From the NCBI GenBank assembly GCA_946477805.1, contig CAMKZP010000164.1, positions 1-7,824 of the forward strand: DNA of 7,824 nucleotides. The letters are read 5' to 3'. This DNA comes from an uncultured Enterobacter sp. GTDB lineage: Bacteria; Pseudomonadota; Gammaproteobacteria; Enterobacterales; Enterobacteriaceae. A program made the position numbers and the translations under genes. A model generated the notes under the pieces. That model did not search any database and was not told the DNA's origin. It saw nothing but the letters and a program-made list of their open reading frames with translations. Below, one piece after another: positions 5,742-7,824 of the stretch (positions are counted from its first letter, which is position 1; each line of letters starts with the position of its first letter).

Positions 5742-7415
5742 TTACTCGCCTTTAGCTGCTTTGAAAGCTTCAGCCATTGCGTTGTTAGAGAAGTTTGCAT
5801 CTTCCTGTTTGTTAACAGTTGCGATTGCATCTTTCTCATCAGCTTCGTCTTTAGCACGAACAGACAGGCTGATTGCACGGTTCTTACGGTCAACGCCGGT
5901 GAACTTAGCTTCAACGTCGTCGCCAACGCTCAGAACCAGAGTGGCATCTTCAACGCGGTCACGTGAAGCTTCGGAAGCGCGCAGGTAACCTTCAACGCCG
6001 TCAGCCAGCTCTACGGTTGCGCCTTTAGCGTCAACTGCAGTCACTTTACCGTTTACGATTGCGCCTTTCTTGTTCAGTGCAACCCAGTTGTTGAACGGAT
6101 CTTCTGCGAGCTGCTTAACGCCCAGGGAGATACGCTCACGCTCTGCGTCAACCTGCAGAACAACTGCAGCGATTTCGTCGCCTTTTTTGTATTCACGTAC
6201 TGCTTCTTCGCCTGCAACGTTCCAGGAGATGTCAGACAGGTGAACCAGGCCATCGATGCCGCCGTCCAGGCCGATGAAGATACCGAAGTCAGTGATAGAC
6301 TTGATTTTACCTTCAACACGGTCGCCCTTGTTGTGGGTTTCCGCGAACTGCTGCCATGGGTTGTTTTTGCACTGTTTCAGGCCCAGGGAGATACGACGAC
6401 GTTCTTCGTCGATATCCAGAACCATCACTTCCACTACATCACCAACGTTAACAACTTTGGATGGGTGGATGTTTTTGTTGGTCCAGTCCATTTCGGAAAC
6501 GTGCACCAGGCCTTCAACGCCTTCTTCGATTTCAACGAAGCAGCCGTAGTCGGTCAGGTTAGTTACGCGACCCGTCAGTTTAGTACCTTCTGGGTAACGC
6601 TTAGCGATAGCTACCCATGGATCTTCGCCCAGCTGTTTCAGGCCGAGGGATACACGAGTACGTTCGCGGTCGAACTTCAGCACTTTAACAGTGATTTCGT
6701 CGCCAACGTTCACGATTTCGCTTGGGTGCTTAACGCGTTTCCACGCCATGTCGGTGATGTGCAGCAGGCCATCAACGCCGCCCAGATCAACGAATGCGCC
6801 GTAGTCAGTGAGGTTCTTAACGATACCTTTGACTTCCATGCCTTCCTGCAGGTTTTCCAGCAGCTGATCGCGTTCTGCGCTGTTTTCGGATTCGATAACG
6901 GCACGACGGGATACAACAACGTTGTTACGCTTCTGGTCCAGCTTGATTACTTTAAACTCAAGCTCTTTGCCTTCGAGGTGCAGGGTGTCACGGACTGGAC
7001 GAACGTCTACCAGTGAACCTGGCAGGAACGCACGAATACCATTCAGCTCAACAGTGAAGCCGCCTTTAACTTTGCCGTTGATAACACCGACCACAGTTTC
7101 AGCTTCTTCGTAAGCTTTTTCCAGCGTGATCCATGCTTCGTGACGCTTAGCTTTCTCACGGGACAGCAGGGTTTCACCGAAGCCGTCTTCTACTGCATCC
7201 AGAGCAACGTCAACTTCGTCACCAACCTGGATTTCCAGCTCGCCTTGGGCGTTTTTGAACTGCTCTGCCGGAATGGCGGACTCAGATTTCAGACCGGCGT
7301 CAACCAGTACTACGTCTTTGTCGATAGCAACAACAACACCACGAACGATGGAACCCGGACGGGTTTCGATTGTTTTTAAGGATTCTTCAAATAGTTGAGC
7401 AAAAGATTCAGTCAT
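5742..7415 (-). CDS. rpsA: 30S ribosomal protein S1
   Basis: S1 binds mRNA on the 30S subunit and is needed to start translation on structured or Shine-Dalgarno-poor messages. The 557 residues equal the E. coli length, and the sequence is nearly identical as I recall it. Six S1/OB-fold repeats follow one another at about 21-87, 105-171, 192-260, 277-347, 364-434 and 451-520. Repeats 1-2 bind the ribosome and 3-6 bind RNA. The repeat signature VDGLLHITDMAW / VEGLVHVSEMDW / IDGLVHLSDISW is clear. The repetition is visible in DNA: the 15-mer GCCCAGGGAGATACG (plus strand) occurs at 6120-6134 and 6381-6395. Codon choice is restricted, as in highly expressed genes. The ATG at 7413-7415 gives MTESFAQLFE. 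The leader lacks a real Shine-Dalgarno (only GAAG), as known for E. coli rpsA, which S1 represses autogenously. Essential in E. coli. Confidence 0.99.
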   Translation of the reverse strand: MTESFAQLFEESLKTIETRPGSIVRGVVVAIDKDVVLVDAGLKSESAIPAEQFKNAQGELEIQVGDEVDVALDAVEDGFGETLLSREKAKRHEAWITLEKAYEEAETVVGVINGKVKGGFTVELNGIRAFLPGSLVDVRPVRDTLHLEGKELEFKVIKLDQKRNNVVVSRRAVIESENSAERDQLLENLQEGMEVKGIVKNLTDYGAFVDLGGVDGLLHITDMAWKRVKHPSEIVNVGDEITVKVLKFDRERTRVSLGLKQLGEDPWVAIAKRYPEGTKLTGRVTNLTDYGCFVEIEEGVEGLVHVSEMDWTNKNIHPSKVVNVGDVVEVMVLDIDEERRRISLGLKQCKNNPWQQFAETHNKGDRVEGKIKSITDFGIFIGLDGGIDGLVHLSDISWNVAGEEAVREYKKGDEIAAVVLQVDAERERISLGVKQLAEDPFNNWVALNKKGAIVNGKVTAVDAKGATVELADGVEGYLRASEASRDRVEDATLVLSVGDDVEAKFTGVDRKNRAISLSVRAKDEADEKDAIATVNKQEDANFSNNAMAEAFKAAKGE

Positions 7416-7506
7416 GTTTAATCTTCAGGTTAATATTAACGTCCACCTGGCTCCGTGCCGGATGGGGTTGTTTCACATACCCGCCGTCAGTCCGTTGCAG
7501 CGGGGG
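7416..7506 (-). promoter_or_regulatory. Structured, Shine-Dalgarno-poor rpsA leader
   Basis: The predicted leader is 91 bases. Hairpin I (7480-7504) has a 7-bp stem with one G-U pair and an 11-base loop. Hairpin II (7443-7465) is CCAUCCGGC / GCCAGGUGG with one C-A mismatch and one U-G pair, and has the 5-base loop ACGGA. Both loops contain ACGGA. A perfect AT-only-centred palindrome GTTAATATTAAC follows (7429-7440). The only Shine-Dalgarno-like bases are GAAG (7422-7425). A three-hairpin leader with AU-rich linkers and no Shine-Dalgarno is the published model for E. coli rpsA, where it supports very efficient initiation and autogenous control by S1. The pairing is read from the sequence; the function is by analogy. 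Confidence 0.75.
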
Positions 7507-7512
7507 TACTGC

Positions 7513-7541
7513 TAAATCGGTCGCGATTACGCGAGTGCCAG
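7513..7541 (-). promoter_or_regulatory. Candidate rpsA promoter straddling the cmk stop codon
   Basis: On the minus strand a -35-like CTGGCA (7536-7541, 4 of 6 matches) lies in the last codons of cmk. A 17-base spacer separates it from a poor -10-like GATTTA (7513-7518, 2 of 6 matches). Initiation about seven bases downstream (near 7506) would give a leader of about 91 bases, which agrees with the length I recall for the main E. coli rpsA transcript. The match to consensus is weak, so the position rests partly on that analogy. Confidence 0.4.
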
Positions 7542-7824
7542 TTTCTGGCGCGCATATTGTAGCGCTTTTTCAATCACTTGCTCAATAGTTAAACTGGTTG
7601 AATCCAGAACTAATGCATCTTCTGCAGGAACAAGTGGGGCGACGGCGCGGTTACGATCGCGGTCATCGCGCTCTTTTATCTCGGATAAAAGGCGATCAAA
7701 GTTAACACTAAACCCCTTTTCCTGCAACTGAAGCATGCGGCGTTGAGCACGTTCTTCCGATGAGGCGTCGAGGAAAATTTTTACCGGTGCATCAGGAAAC
7801 ACTACGGTGCCCATATCACGACCG
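7527..7824 (-). CDS. cmk: Cytidylate kinase, C-terminal part (5' end outside the window)
   Basis: Cmk phosphorylates CMP and dCMP with ATP in the cytoplasm, recycling pyrimidine nucleotides. About 98 C-terminal residues are present, starting at GRDMGTVVF; the E. coli protein has 227, so the P-loop and NMP-binding insert lie beyond 7824. Using E. coli numbering from the C-terminus, Arg131 and Asp132 (nucleotide contacts) and the lid residues Arg181, Asp185 and Arg188 (in ERDDRDRNR) are present. The protein ends ARQKLALA at a TAA (7527-7529). There is a 111-base gap to rpsA and no terminator, so cmk transcripts can run into rpsA, and the candidate rpsA promoter overlaps the cmk end. The truncation is only the window edge. 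Confidence 0.96.
   Translation of the reverse strand, partial: GRDMGTVVFPDAPVKIFLDASSEERAQRRMLQLQEKGFSVNFDRLLSEIKERDDRDRNRAVAPLVPAEDALVLDSTSLTIEQVIEKALQYARQKLALA

Noticed and set aside
6240..7016. Plus-strand open frame of 258 codons opposite rpsA
   Set aside because: Its apparent internal repeats mirror the S1 repeats on the other strand, and strong codon bias in rpsA removes stops from this frame. It is a shadow, not a gene.
1..7824. Mobile elements, prophage, CRISPR, tRNA, defence or other novel gene system
   Set aside because: No terminal repeats, integrase or transposase sequence, spaced repeats or tRNA-like cloverleaf was seen. The gene order is the standard enterobacterial core order with no insertion.

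Overview
The window is a stretch of conserved core chromosome from an enterobacterium. Every gene lies on the minus strand. In transcription order they are cmk (3' end only), rpsA, ihfB, ycaI (comEC/rec2 family), msbA and lpxK, followed by what looks like the ribosome binding site of the next gene. This is the order known from E. coli K-12, where ycaQ, ycaR and kdsB follow. MsbA, ribosomal protein S1 and IHF-beta differ from my memory of the E. coli proteins at only a few positions, while YcaI is clearly more diverged. Together with the moderately high GC content, this suggests a member of the Enterobacteriaceae outside Escherichia (the Enterobacter/Klebsiella group is plausible). I cannot fix the genus by eye.

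Region by region: (1) 7824-7416 holds the C-terminal part of CMP kinase and then a 111-base gap carrying the rpsA leader. The leader has two GC-rich hairpins whose loops both show ACGGA, an AU-rich palindrome, and no proper Shine-Dalgarno sequence. (2) 7415-5742 is rpsA, encoding S1. (3) 5741-5572 is a compact control region with an inverted repeat, a near-consensus promoter for ihfB, and a GC hairpin lying almost exactly at the predicted ihfB transcript start. (4) 5571-5284 is ihfB, followed by a textbook intrinsic terminator. (5) 5226-5072 is the ycaI upstream region, with a strong Shine-Dalgarno that a small hairpin could mask. (6) 5071-2807 is ycaI. (7) 2806-1019 is msbA, with a good sigma70 promoter whose -10 box begins with the ycaI stop codon. 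(8) lpxK follows, overlapping msbA by 4 bases (ATGA).

Functionally there are three blocks. Cmk, S1 and IHF-beta serve nucleotide supply, translation and nucleoid structure. YcaI is a lone ComEC-type DNA-uptake channel protein. MsbA and LpxK complete and export the lipid A part of LPS: LpxK phosphorylates the disaccharide to lipid IVA, and MsbA flips the finished lipid A-core across the inner membrane. No stretch over 300 bases lacks a gene. I found no mobile element, CRISPR array, RNA gene or unknown protein-coding system. The points worth a second look are all in the intergenic control DNA.
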